Shown: positions 1 to 7,751 of the stretch, piece after piece
Layout of the letters: every line of letters starts with the position of its first letter
Numbering within the stretch: position 1 is the stretch's first letter
The notes under the pieces: generated by a model
The model's database searches: none
Seen by the model: only the letters and a program-made list of their open reading frames with translations
What the model was told of the DNA's origin: nothing
Made by a program: the position numbers and the translations under genes
NCBI GenBank assembly: GCA_041749815.1
Contig: JBGTAR010000002.1
Span: 1 to 17,696 of the forward strand
Length of the DNA stretch: 17,696 bases
Direction: 5' to 3'
From: JAJTZA01 sp041749815
GTDB lineage: Bacteria; Verrucomicrobiota; Verrucomicrobiia; Chthoniobacterales; Terrimicrobiaceae

Positions 1-759
1 GATGGTGCCGAGGTGAGGGAAGCCCTGCTCATCGGCCAACTGCATTTCAATCGGCGTCTCAGGTTCATCCTTCAGGGTGCCGGCTTCGGCTGCCGCCTGG
101 TTCAATCGAACATAACGCATGAGCTGCCTCTCATCGATCTCCGCGTAGGCATACATGGGGTCTGTCGAAACAATCACCGTGAGCGGATCTTTCATATCCG
201 GGGTGACCAAATTTCCCTGAGTCACCGCCGCACGGCTCGTTCTTCCATCAATGGGGGACCTGATGGTTGTGAACTCCAAATTGAGCTTGGCAGTGTCCCA
301 ACTGGCCTTCGTGGATGCGAGACGACTCTGAGATTTAAGATAGGCCGCCGCCTTTGCATCAAAATCTGCCGCTGAGATCGCGCTTTTCTGACGAAGTTCT
401 GCGGCTCGTGTGTATTCGATCCCCGAGAGCTGGAGGTCGGCATTGGCTTGATCATACTCGGCTTTCGCGCGTTCCTCATCAGCTTGATACGGCCGGGGAT
501 CGATGATGAAGAGCTCATCTCCTTTCTTGACCATCTGGCCGTCCTTGAATTTGGTCTCCGTCAGGTATCCGCTCACTCGTGCACGAATATCCACCGATTC
601 CACAGCCTCCGTGCGTCCCGTGAAAACAACAAAATCCTGAATGGCGCGTTCCTCCACAACGGCCACTGTGACGCTTGGGTCAGGTGGTGCCGTGGCTTGT
701 TCCGTGGGGCCGCAACCCATGGCGAACAGGACTGTTAGCGACGATGCTGCTTTGAGCAT
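1..759 (-). CDS. RND efflux periplasmic adaptor (HlyD/AcrA-type) lipoprotein, 5' part only
   Basis: The reading frame is open from ATG at 759 to the left edge, giving 253 residues with no stop, so the gene is cut by the window. The product would be the periplasmic adaptor (membrane fusion protein) joining an inner-membrane RND pump to an outer-membrane channel. The N-terminus is a short hydrophobic leader ending in FAMGC, a plausible lipobox with Cys16 as the lipid anchor. Next come a biotinyl-lipoyl-like half around residues 47-90 (GRTEAVESVDIRARVSGYL, then KKGDELFIIDPRPY), a helical hairpin at about 92-160, and the second lipoyl half (FTTIRSPIDGRTS, about 163-175). A beta-barrel start (DPLTVIVSTDPMYAYAEIDE) follows. 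These are the hallmark segments of the AcrA/MexA family. GGAGG lies only two bases before the ATG, which is closer than usual. The pump gene would be expected beyond the left edge. Transport substrate cannot be read from sequence. Confidence 0.9.
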   Translation of the reverse strand, partial: MLKAASSLTVLFAMGCGPTEQATAPPDPSVTVAVVEERAIQDFVVFTGRTEAVESVDIRARVSGYLTETKFKDGQMVKKGDELFIIDPRPYQADEERAKAEYDQANADLQLSGIEYTRAAELRQKSAISAADFDAKAAAYLKSQSRLASTKASWDTAKLNLEFTTIRSPIDGRTSRAAVTQGNLVTPDMKDPLTVIVSTDPMYAYAEIDERQLMRYVRLNQAAAEAGTLKDEPETPIEMQLADEQGFPHLGTI

Positions 760-889
760 AACCTCCGCTGTCTTGTGAAAGGAACATTGATGATCCGGCA
801 TTCAAGGATAACTAATGAACCCATCTGCTCCTGTCACGAATTAACCCGGCACCGAGGGGAATCAAAGTCCCGGCCCTGCTTCCCGGAGC

Positions 890-1867
890 TCAGTCTCTGC
901 AGGTTTTCTGGTCAACAAATCTTGAGATTGGCACCGGATTTCTGTCCTTAAAAATTGCAGTGGCCGCACCGATGTCCTTTTGTATTTGAGATTTGAGGGC
1001 TTCGGAAGAAGCAAATGTCTGCTCATCCCGGAGTAGCGAAACGAATGTGACTTCGATGTCTTGTCCGTAGATGTTTTGATCAAAGTTGAGGAGATGGACT
1101 TCGAGAACTCGTTCGCCTTGCGACTCGATGGTGGGGCGGACGCCAATATTTGCGACCCCTAAAATCTGTTTGCCAGCCACTGTGGCAAGCACGGCGTAAA
1201 CACCATTGGGGGGGAATTGTTCACTGTGCGCCCGCAAGTTGGCTGTGGGGAAACCAAGTGTTCGTCCGAGCTGTTTGCCGGGAATGACCGTTCCGAGGAT
1301 GGCGTAGGGTCTGCCTAGGCAGGCGGCCGCGGACTCAAAATCTCCTTCCTCGATTGCACGGCGGATTCTGGTGCTGCTCACGAGCTGGCCATCTGACTCG
1401 ACGGAGGGAATTTCCACGGCACGGAAGCCCTGCCTGACGCCCACATCGCGAATGAGTTGGACCGAGCCGTGACGGTTTTTTCCAAAGGCCCAACCGCAGC
1501 CCACAACAATCTCTGCAAGTTGGCGGGTGGGGTGATGAAGAGATGTCAAAAAGTCCTCAGCGGTGGTGGTTGCCATCTTTTCGTCAAAAGGAATCACAAG
1601 AGCAAAACTGAATCCCAATTGGGAAATGAGTTGGAGTTTGTGGGGGGTGGACGTGAGGAGTCGGGGAGCGGACTGGGGACGTAGAATTTTTACCGGGTGG
1701 GGGTCAAATGTGATGGCGACAGCAGTGCCGCCCAGCGATTTTGCATCATCCCAAGCCCGGCGAAGCACGGCCTGATGGCCAAGGTGGACCCCGTCGAAGA
1801 CGCCGATCGCCAGACAAACCGGGCCGCCAATATCAGAAAGTTGGCGGGTGTCCGTGAGAATCGTCAT
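890..1867 (-). CDS. ribF: Bifunctional riboflavin kinase / FMN adenylyltransferase RibF
   Basis: Converts riboflavin to FMN and then FAD in the cytoplasm. The 325-residue protein has the FAD synthetase nucleotidyltransferase motifs GVFDGVHLGHQ (residues 22-32) and FDPHP (54-58), the VGCGWAFGKNRHG segment (122-134) and SSTRIR (164-169). The C-terminal riboflavin kinase half has GRTLGFPTAN (201-210), NIGVRPT (240-246) and the likely catalytic Glu256 in LEVHLLNFD. Length matches the family (about 300-330). The frame also allows a GTG start at 1891 that overlaps the truB stop (GTGA). I prefer ATG 1867 because a GAGG sits five bases upstream and because about 20 residues before the G-FDGVH motif is the family norm. 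It is the last gene of the rbfA-nrnA-truB-ribF operon, an arrangement common for ribF. A 130-nt spacer without an obvious terminator separates it from the adaptor gene. Confidence 0.95.
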   Translation of the reverse strand: MTILTDTRQLSDIGGPVCLAIGVFDGVHLGHQAVLRRAWDDAKSLGGTAVAITFDPHPVKILRPQSAPRLLTSTPHKLQLISQLGFSFALVIPFDEKMATTTAEDFLTSLHHPTRQLAEIVVGCGWAFGKNRHGSVQLIRDVGVRQGFRAVEIPSVESDGQLVSSTRIRRAIEEGDFESAAACLGRPYAILGTVIPGKQLGRTLGFPTANLRAHSEQFPPNGVYAVLATVAGKQILGVANIGVRPTIESQGERVLEVHLLNFDQNIYGQDIEVTFVSLLRDEQTFASSEALKSQIQKDIGAATAIFKDRNPVPISRFVDQKTCRD

Positions 1868-1887
1868 GGCTTCCTCGGCCGCAGATG

Positions 1888-2598
1888 TCACGCCCCTCGG
1901 AGTCTTGAGACCGATGGAAGGCTCATCACGCGTGAACGAAGGGCCTCACAAGAAAGGCTCTTGAGTTCCTCGACGGTGACGGCACCATCCACCGAGAACT
2001 TGCCGGATTTTGTGCGGCGGAGAGATGAAAGGTGGGCACCGCAGCCGAGTGACTCACCGATATCGTGAGAAAACGTTCTAACGTAAAAGCCTTTGCTGCA
2101 GACCACGCGAAAATCAATCTCAGGCAAGCGCAGTTGAAGGACTGCGGAAGAATACACGTGAACAAAACGCGGTTCGCGTTCCACGTGCTTGCCCTGACGT
2201 GCCAGCTTGTAGAGGGGAACCCCATCTTTTTTGATGGCGCTGACCATGGGAGGCATCTGGTAAAAATCCCCACGATATTTGGTGAAAACCACCTCGATGT
2301 CCTCCTGGCTGAGTTCGGGAACAGGGCGTTCCTCAAGAGGTTCTCCATCGGAATCCTGGCTGCTGGTCGTCAGACCAAGCTTCATCGTGCCTTCATATTC
2401 CTTGTCTTCACTCATGAGAAGGTCCTGGATTTTGGTGCCACGCCCCACAGTGAGAATCAGGAGGCCGGTGGCGAGAGGATCCAGGGTGCCGCAATGCCCG
2501 ATTTTTCGGGTGTCGAGGGCCCGTCGGCTGATGGCGACCACATCGTGGGAGGTCATCCCGGGAGCCTTGTCAACGAGGAGAACGCCGTCAATTTCCAT
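1888..2598 (-). CDS. truB: tRNA pseudouridine(55) synthase TruB
   Basis: Isomerises U55 of the tRNA T-loop to pseudouridine. From ATG 2598 the protein is 236 residues. It opens with the typical DGVLLVDKAPGMTSHDVV and carries the catalytic motif GHCGTLDPLATG with Asp40. KEYEG (66-70), QMPPMVSAIKKDG (114-126) and the late motif GFYVRTFSHDIG (170-181) follow. It is shorter than the E. coli enzyme (314) and seems to lack most of the C-terminal PUA-like domain. The frame stays open upstream to 2724, inside nrnA, but those extra residues do not look like TruB. The ATG overlaps the end of nrnA by 11 nt, and its 3' end abuts or overlaps ribF, suggesting translational coupling. No Shine-Dalgarno sequence is visible before the ATG. 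Confidence 0.95.
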   Translation of the reverse strand: MEIDGVLLVDKAPGMTSHDVVAISRRALDTRKIGHCGTLDPLATGLLILTVGRGTKIQDLLMSEDKEYEGTMKLGLTTSSQDSDGEPLEERPVPELSQEDIEVVFTKYRGDFYQMPPMVSAIKKDGVPLYKLARQGKHVEREPRFVHVYSSAVLQLRLPEIDFRVVCSKGFYVRTFSHDIGESLGCGAHLSSLRRTKSGKFSVDGAVTVEELKSLSCEALRSRVMSLPSVSRLRGA

Positions 2599-3562
2599 GA
2601 GAGATGGCGTCACACAGGGCCTGATTGAATTTTTCCGAAATTTCGGCAAGGGAACCCCTGATTCGGGTGCCTGCGGCGAGGGGATGGCCTCCTCCACCAA
2701 ACCGGGAACAGATGGTGGACACATTCACCCGGGGGTCTTTCGAGCGCGCGCTCACACGCACAAGGCCATCGTTGAGTTCCTCATAAAATACGGCCGCCAC
2801 CACGGAGTCCACAGAGCGCAGATGGTCGATGATGCCCTCATTATCCTCCGGCAGGACACCGAGTTCGGCGACTTCGGCCAGAGAGAGGGAGAAGGCGACA
2901 AGCTGGTCATCACACATGAACTCGGCGGTGTTCAGAGCGTGCCTCAGGAGGTTGAGGCGTCGCCTCGGTTGAGAATCATACATCGCCATCGAAAGATCAG
3001 CGACATTCACGCCACTTTCCACAAGGCGCGAGGCGGCATGAAAGGTACGGCGATCCGTGCCACGGTATTGGAATGAGCCCGTGTCTGTTGAGATGGCGGC
3101 GAAAAGATTTCCTGCGATGTCACTGGTGATTGGAATTCCGAGTGTCTCAAAATATTCAAAAAGGATCTGACCTGTGGCCGGGGCCGTGGGATCCACATAA
3201 TTCAAATCTGCAAAAATTTCGTTGCTGATGTGGTGATCGATATTGATCCAGAGCCCGGCATGAGCAATGGCGGCCATGGGGGTGCCGACCCGTTTTTTGT
3301 TGGAGTTGTCCAGAACAAGAACCACATCAAAGCTCCCTGGTGTGGCGGAGGGTTTGGTTAGCAAGTGGTGCTGTGGAAGATAGTGAAATTTTTCGGGAAC
3401 CCCATCTTCATTCCATGCCGTGACGTTTTTGCCAAGGGATTGCAGGTAGATGGTAAAAGCCAGTGTGGAGCCGAGGGCGTCCGCATCCGGCCTCATGTGG
3501 CTCACCACAAGGATGGTCTCTGCCTTCTTCAAGGCGGCATCGATTGTTTGAAATGTCATCAT
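2588..3562 (-). CDS. nrnA: DHH/DHHA1 phosphoesterase, NrnA-like (oligoribonuclease / pAp phosphatase family)
   Basis: A 324-residue cytoplasmic protein of the DHH family. NrnA-type members degrade short RNA oligonucleotides (nanoRNA) and often dephosphorylate pAp or hydrolyse pGpG. The metal-binding signature is complete: SHMRPDADALGS (21-32; His22, Asp26, Asp28), Asp85 in LVLDNSN, the eponymous DHH at 109-111, and Asp160 in STDTG. The DHHA1 domain ends in the substrate-binding GGGGHPLAAG (289-298). Length matches NrnA (about 310-330). The start overlaps the rbfA stop as ATGA (3559-3562), and a second ATG follows at once. The gene lies between rbfA and truB, a placement seen in several phyla. 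The exact substrate is inferred from the family; RecJ-type exonuclease is unlikely at this length. Confidence 0.88.
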   Translation of the reverse strand: MMTFQTIDAALKKAETILVVSHMRPDADALGSTLAFTIYLQSLGKNVTAWNEDGVPEKFHYLPQHHLLTKPSATPGSFDVVLVLDNSNKKRVGTPMAAIAHAGLWINIDHHISNEIFADLNYVDPTAPATGQILFEYFETLGIPITSDIAGNLFAAISTDTGSFQYRGTDRRTFHAASRLVESGVNVADLSMAMYDSQPRRRLNLLRHALNTAEFMCDDQLVAFSLSLAEVAELGVLPEDNEGIIDHLRSVDSVVAAVFYEELNDGLVRVSARSKDPRVNVSTICSRFGGGGHPLAAGTRIRGSLAEISEKFNQALCDAISHGN

Positions 3563-3900
3563 TCGTTCAGTCCCAACTCGTCAAGAATGCCAAGCACACG
3601 TGTCCCGCGCTCGATGGCATCATCAAATTTAAAATGGAGGTGCGGAGTTTGCTTGAGGACGATTCGTTTGGCCAGTTCTCTTTGCAGGGTGACGCGGTTC
3701 TTTTCGAGCAGCGAAAGAACGGTTCCCCTCTGGTTGTCATCACCAATGGCACTCACAAAAACGTGTGCGTTCTTCAAGTCGGGAGTGATGTCGACAGCGC
3801 TGACGGTGACCAGAGCCACCGGGAAGGTGATCTCGCGGTGAATGATTGTTCCCAACTCTCGTTTGAGGACTTCAGAGACTCGTTGGAGGCGATGGTTCAT
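3559..3900 (-). CDS. rbfA: 30S ribosome-binding factor RbfA
   Basis: Small KH-fold factor (113 residues) that binds the 30S subunit during late 16S rRNA maturation. The N-terminal MNHRLQRVSEVLKRELGTII and the central VTVSAVDITPDLKNAHVFVS are typical RbfA sequence, as is the late helix LAKRIVLKQTPHLHFKFDD. It is the first gene of the rbfA-nrnA-truB-ribF unit and its stop overlaps the nrnA start. In many bacteria nusA and infB come just before it; here the preceding gene encodes an exported coiled-coil/TPR protein that ends 91 nt upstream. No Shine-Dalgarno sequence and no convincing promoter is visible in that gap, so read-through from the upstream gene is possible. Confidence 0.96.
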   Translation of the reverse strand: MNHRLQRVSEVLKRELGTIIHREITFPVALVTVSAVDITPDLKNAHVFVSAIGDDNQRGTVLSLLEKNRVTLQRELAKRIVLKQTPHLHFKFDDAIERGTRVLGILDELGLNE

Positions 3901-3991
3901 GGAATAGAATGATTTTGAAGGGTTGCTGGCCTGAGCCTCCGGGGAAACGGGAGTCGTCCGGCTGCGAAGGAGATCTGCGGCCGAAGGGCGT

Positions 3992-6298
3992 TTATTGAAT
4001 CAACTGCTCGAGCGAGGGATCGGGAGCGGCTCCGAATTGGGTGGCGAGTTGATAATGCTCTTTCGCCAATTCAAGGGATGGTGGTTTGCCGGTTGCGTAC
4101 AGGACGGCGAGATTAAAATGTGCGTTGGCGTACTCTCCATTGATTTCGATCGCTTTTTTGAGATTTGCCTCAGAGCCTTCCTGCTCTCCCTTCTGGGCCA
4201 GGCAAACACCAAGATAGTTGTAAGCAATGGCATCGGAGGGATTGAGTTCGATGGCTTTTGTCAGCGCGGCCTGGGCCTCTTCGAAGCGACCCTGACGGCT
4301 GAAAGCAATGCCAAGGTGGGTTTGCGCAAAAGAATCTTCCGGGCTGATCGAGATGGCCTTGGCAAGGGCGACTTCTGCAGCGGCGGGTTTCCCAGCCTCA
4401 ATTTGAACAGCACCGAGATTGGAGAGCACAAAATAATTGTCGGGGAGAGATTGTGCGATTTTCAGGTAAACCTTTTCTGCATCCGTGTAGTTCTTTTGAT
4501 TAAAGAGGTCTTGAGCTTCCCGAACCAGTCCACGGGCGTCATCCGTTAGCTCGGCAGCCCCTTCAGCTGTCGTCTCCTTGAGATTCGCGGAGGCCTCCTC
4601 CTCAGTGGGTTTGGTGATGGCCATGCTGACCTCAAGCTTGTCAGTCTCAGGGTCGGTGAGCAGGGCGACCGGATCTTTGAAAAGGGCACGTTCCTCAGGG
4701 TTCAATTCCAGGACCGGCGAACCAAGAATGGCGAGTTGAACATTAAGGTTTTCGGATTTGAGTTTGAGGTGATCGAGTTCGCCCTCCAAGCTGCGAAGGG
4801 CCTCGTCGCGTTGGTTTTGGAGTTTGATTTGTCGGAGAATGATCCCACGCAGAAGATCATTTTCTGCCAGAAGGTTTCTTTCATCCGCTGTCGGTTCCGG
4901 CAGCAGGTGAAGGCGGGCGAGTTCCGCCGAGGTTTGGTCCAATTCTCCAGCCAAATCTTCTATCCGCTTGTCGCGGATTGAAATTTGGGATTGGGCCTCC
5001 AAGAGGCGGTCATTCACGCCATTCAATTCGCTTTGCAAGGCTGTGACGGCCATATCACGGCCCTCCTGGGTGAGCTGTTTTTCTGCCTCTGCCAGCTTGG
5101 CGGCGATTACTGAATTCTCCTCAGTCAGCCGATCGACGTCTTTTTGATTGGCCCCGGACTCTTTTGCGGCAGTCAACTGCTTGGCAAGATCTGCGTTTGT
5201 TTCAGTAAGCTGGGTCAACTCCTCTGCGGCAGCCTTGGCTTTCTCCTGCTCCTGCTGCAGTGCGAGTTTCTGTTCTTCGGTTTTTTCGGCAAGTTTGGAC
5301 TCCGCCTCAGCGGCTTGTGATTTTGCCTCCTCAATTTGTGTCTCCGCCTCTGCGAGCTTTTTCTGGGCAGCGGCGACATCACCGTCGGAAGCGTTTTGGG
5401 TTTGAGCCAATGTCTTTCGTTCCTCCACGAGTGATTCGCGGATTTTGTCTCCGGCGGTGATGATCTCCGAGGCGCGCTCCAATTTCACCATCAGGGCCTC
5501 ATTTTCCTCGCGAAGAACTTCTGCGTCCGCATTCGCTTCAGCAAGCTTGCGCAAAAACACCGACATTTCTTTTTCCTTCTCCGCCCGGACATTTGAGAGG
5601 CTGCCCCCATCTCGGCGGATATTTTCGATGGCATCATTGGCTTGCGCCAGTTGGGATTTGAGTTCCACGACGTTGACCTTTGTCCGGTCCACCTCCACAC
5701 GGGCACTCTTGAGATCAGCCGAAGCTTTTTCCAACCGGTCATTCAGCTTCTTATTATCGGCTTGCATGGCGGAAAGTTCCTTTTTTGCAGCAACAAGCTC
5801 GCGCAAGGCGTTGGCCAGTGTGGGTGAGCCGGAGGTTGGTGCGGAGGAAAGATCTGGTGATGCGGGAGGCCTGGTCTGGCGGGGGCCCGGGGTGGTTGTT
5901 ACAGGGGGGAGCGCTGATGTTGTGGCAGACGAGGTCTGCCCGCGCTCTGGTGTTGAGGGGAGGGGGCCTTCCAGTTCCTCCTCGAGTGGGGGAAGCCCTT
6001 CTGTTTGGGTTTCCATTTTTCCAATGCTCTCGCGGGTTCGCTTGAGACGGTATTCAACAACCAATGGTTGCCAGTCAGGGCTCGACGAGGCAATTTCAGC
6101 AAGCAGCGACTCCGCCTCCCGGTATCTCAGCAAAGCGCGCCGTGGATCGGATTCCCCTTCCAACTTCTCTGCGGCTTGATATTGCTGGTAGGCACGCAAA
6201 AAGAGGTCAGAGGTCTCATCGGCACGAGAATGCGAGTCTGGAAAAAAGGCGGCCAGTCCCACGAGCAGGCACAAAACTCTCGTGTATTGGGATTTCAT
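3992..6298 (-). CDS. Exported coiled-coil / TPR repeat protein
   Basis: A 768-residue protein with an N-terminal signal sequence (hydrophobic CLLVGLAAFF, likely cleaved near SHSRADE), so probably periplasmic. Domain order: a helical, TPR-like segment (about 28-95), a Pro/Ser/Thr-rich linker (about 100-160), a very long Ala/Glu/Lys/Gln-rich coiled coil (about 160-525), an acidic linker, then about five tetratricopeptide repeats (586-768), with typical units such as NLGAVQIEAGKPAAAEVAL and YLGVCLAQKGEQ. TPRs and coiled coils mediate protein contacts; no enzymatic domain is visible. I chose ATG 6298 over the TTG at 6310 because the signal peptide begins there. No clear Shine-Dalgarno sequence is present. 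A weak promoter (TTGCTT, 17 nt, CATGAT) could start the mRNA only a few bases before the ATG. Role unknown; a scaffold in the cell envelope is a guess. Confidence 0.85.
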   Translation of the reverse strand: MKSQYTRVLCLLVGLAAFFPDSHSRADETSDLFLRAYQQYQAAEKLEGESDPRRALLRYREAESLLAEIASSSPDWQPLVVEYRLKRTRESIGKMETQTEGLPPLEEELEGPLPSTPERGQTSSATTSALPPVTTTPGPRQTRPPASPDLSSAPTSGSPTLANALRELVAAKKELSAMQADNKKLNDRLEKASADLKSARVEVDRTKVNVVELKSQLAQANDAIENIRRDGGSLSNVRAEKEKEMSVFLRKLAEANADAEVLREENEALMVKLERASEIITAGDKIRESLVEERKTLAQTQNASDGDVAAAQKKLAEAETQIEEAKSQAAEAESKLAEKTEEQKLALQQEQEKAKAAAEELTQLTETNADLAKQLTAAKESGANQKDVDRLTEENSVIAAKLAEAEKQLTQEGRDMAVTALQSELNGVNDRLLEAQSQISIRDKRIEDLAGELDQTSAELARLHLLPEPTADERNLLAENDLLRGIILRQIKLQNQRDEALRSLEGELDHLKLKSENLNVQLAILGSPVLELNPEERALFKDPVALLTDPETDKLEVSMAITKPTEEEASANLKETTAEGAAELTDDARGLVREAQDLFNQKNYTDAEKVYLKIAQSLPDNYFVLSNLGAVQIEAGKPAAAEVALAKAISISPEDSFAQTHLGIAFSRQGRFEEAQAALTKAIELNPSDAIAYNYLGVCLAQKGEQEGSEANLKKAIEINGEYANAHFNLAVLYATGKPPSLELAKEHYQLATQFGAAPDPSLEQLIQ

Positions 6299-6387
6299 AA
6301 AACAGGTCAATGATCATGCCATTGGACACGCAGAAAAGCAAGCTGCATCTTGAGGCCCTGCTCGGTGCAAACGTGGGGGGTGGAAAT

Positions 6388-7092
6388 TTATGCAGCCATC
6401 AGCTTGCGCAGTTCTGCGGGGAGCTGTTTTGGCGGGACTTTCATGGCAATTTTTTCGCCAAGGGCCAGGCCAATTTCGTAGGGGTGAATCCTGACGACGG
6501 GCGCTGAGGGTTTTATCGTGGATTTTCCGCCACGACGTTTTTTTGGTAGGGAGGCCCCGAGAGCGGAAGGAACTCGAATTCCTTCTGGTCGTCCTCCCCC
6601 CATCATTCCATCATAAGCGCCGCTCAAAAAAGGTGCGCGCTGGCCACTATTGATTGTTCCGCTATTGCTGAATTCTGCCCAGATGGTGCGGAAGCTTTTG
6701 TGGATATGTGCCCCGATCTCGCGAAGTTGCTGCCCGCTTGCGGGGTCCACCTTTGAGTGCAGTTCGGTTTTGCCGGATTTGAGTTTTTTCCAAAATGAGT
6801 CCACCTGGAATCGGTCGAGGATGGCCCACTTCACGTAGCTGCCGATCTCAAGCTCCGAGGCTTCAACACTCAAGATCCTCACAGAACGATCCCCGCCCAC
6901 TTTTGTTACATGCACGCCATCAAAGAGGTTGACGCGGGTTTCTTGCCCGCCTTTGGAAAAATCGTAGAGATTCTCAAGTGCGGTCAGCTTTGTTCGGGCG
7001 ATCTTGGCCTCATGTTCGGTGCCGCGCTCTGCCATCTCAATCAGGCGAGCCCGTTTGTTGTGGATTTCAGTTGTGGCGGTTTTTTTTGTCAT
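6388..7092 (-). CDS. DUF2786-like protein of unknown function
   Basis: A 234-residue soluble protein that I do not recognise with certainty. Residues 13-45 (RARLIEMAERGTEHEA, then KIARTKLTALENLYDF) look like the helical DUF2786 module. A later stretch (RAPFLSGAYDGMMGGGR) recalls the region that often follows DUF2786 in phage and plasmid proteins. The C-terminal part contains a basic patch (PKKRRGGKS) that could contact nucleic acid. These links are by eye only. The ATG directly abuts the stop of a short overlapping reading frame (TGAATG at 7095-7090), with no Shine-Dalgarno sequence, and the start is followed by an A-rich stretch. The gene lies downstream of the FmdB-like gene and the tRNA-Gly gene, on the same strand. 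Cellular role unknown. Confidence 0.7.
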   Translation of the reverse strand: MTKKTATTEIHNKRARLIEMAERGTEHEAKIARTKLTALENLYDFSKGGQETRVNLFDGVHVTKVGGDRSVRILSVEASELEIGSYVKWAILDRFQVDSFWKKLKSGKTELHSKVDPASGQQLREIGAHIHKSFRTIWAEFSNSGTINSGQRAPFLSGAYDGMMGGGRPEGIRVPSALGASLPKKRRGGKSTIKPSAPVVRIHPYEIGLALGEKIAMKVPPKQLPAELRKLMAA

Positions 7093-7234
7093 TCAGGCGG
7101 TAGCCGCAAGGAGGCAGTCACGGCGTCTTTTTCTTGAAAAGGTCAGAATTGTGCTGCCAAGCAATGAATGGTCCTCATCCATGAGCCTGATAACGATGCC
7201 AGGGGCAAATTGCCCGCGTGCTAGAAAAGCCGCG
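7093..7234 (-). other. 142-nt spacer with a short doubtful ORF
   Basis: Between the FmdB-like gene and the DUF2786-like gene a minus-strand frame stays open down to a stop at 7093-7095, immediately before the next ATG. The frame could begin with an internal GTG near 7247, or further up within the FmdB gene (to 7320). The predicted peptide (for example LMDEDHSLLGSTILTF, then SRKRRR) resembles nothing I know. It could be a tiny coupled leader peptide for the downstream gene or mere non-coding spacer. I see no promoter or terminator in it. Confidence 0.3.
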
Positions 7235-7456
7235 TCAGTGACATCCACACCCCGAACCACATCCTCCTTTTGGAGTTGCTGGAGCAGCTTTGCCTTTTTG
7301 CAACACTCCATAACCACCAAGGATGACCCGCTTAATGGCTTCTCCCGTTTCGGGGTGTTTGGTTAGCGGCGCATCCTTCATGCTTTGACGGATCTCAATG
7401 TGCCTTGGCTTTTCGCTCTTTTTGGTTGGCAAGGTTTCGTAAACGTAGGTGGTCAT
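7235..7456 (-). CDS. FmdB-like small protein lacking the zinc-ribbon cysteines
   Basis: A 73-residue protein resembling the FmdB/CxxC_CxxC_SSSS putative regulatory family: TYVYETLP at the start, QSMKDAPLTKHPETGEAIKRVILGGYG in two adjoining segments (24-38 and 39-50), and a C-terminal GGCGSGCGCH. In canonical FmdB proteins the N-terminal part carries two CxxC pairs that bind zinc. Here the first pair is replaced by the YETLP stretch and the second by HPETGE, leaving cysteines only in the Gly/Cys tail (66, 70, 72). The family is named for a formamidase-operon regulator, but its true role is poorly known. Start ATG 7456 has only a weak GAGA upstream. Upstream is the tRNA-Gly gene and a 160-nt gap; downstream is a DUF2786-like gene on the same strand. 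Confidence 0.75.
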   Translation of the reverse strand: MTTYVYETLPTKKSEKPRHIEIRQSMKDAPLTKHPETGEAIKRVILGGYGVLQKGKAAPATPKGGCGSGCGCH

Positions 7457-7690
<234 letters not shown>

Positions 7691-7704
7691 ATTGCTGGGG
7701 AAAA

Positions 7705-7733
7705 TCAATAATCGGTAATCACGGATTGGTCAA
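7705..7733 (-). promoter_or_regulatory. Likely promoter of tRNA-Gly
   Basis: On the minus strand TTGACC (7733-7728) lies 17 nt before TATTGA (7710-7705), which is 14 nt from the mature tRNA 5' end. That leaves room for a short leader trimmed by RNase P. The -35 is near consensus; the -10 matches three of six positions, so the call rests mainly on placement. Confidence 0.45.
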
Positions 7734-7751
7734 GCAGGTTGGGGGAAATTT

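Noticed and set aside
2065..3076. Plus-strand frames across truB and nrnA
   Set aside because: They are antisense to well-supported TruB and NrnA genes with complete motifs.
5148..6179. Long plus-strand open frames opposite the coiled-coil/TPR gene
   Set aside because: They mirror the biased Ala/Glu/Lys codons of the real gene, giving Ser/Ala/Phe-rich or Arg-rich translations with no family resemblance.
6566..6585. Perfect 7-bp inverted repeat GAAGGAA/TTCCTTC with a 6-nt loop
   Set aside because: It lies inside the DUF2786-like coding sequence and has no T-run; likely chance.
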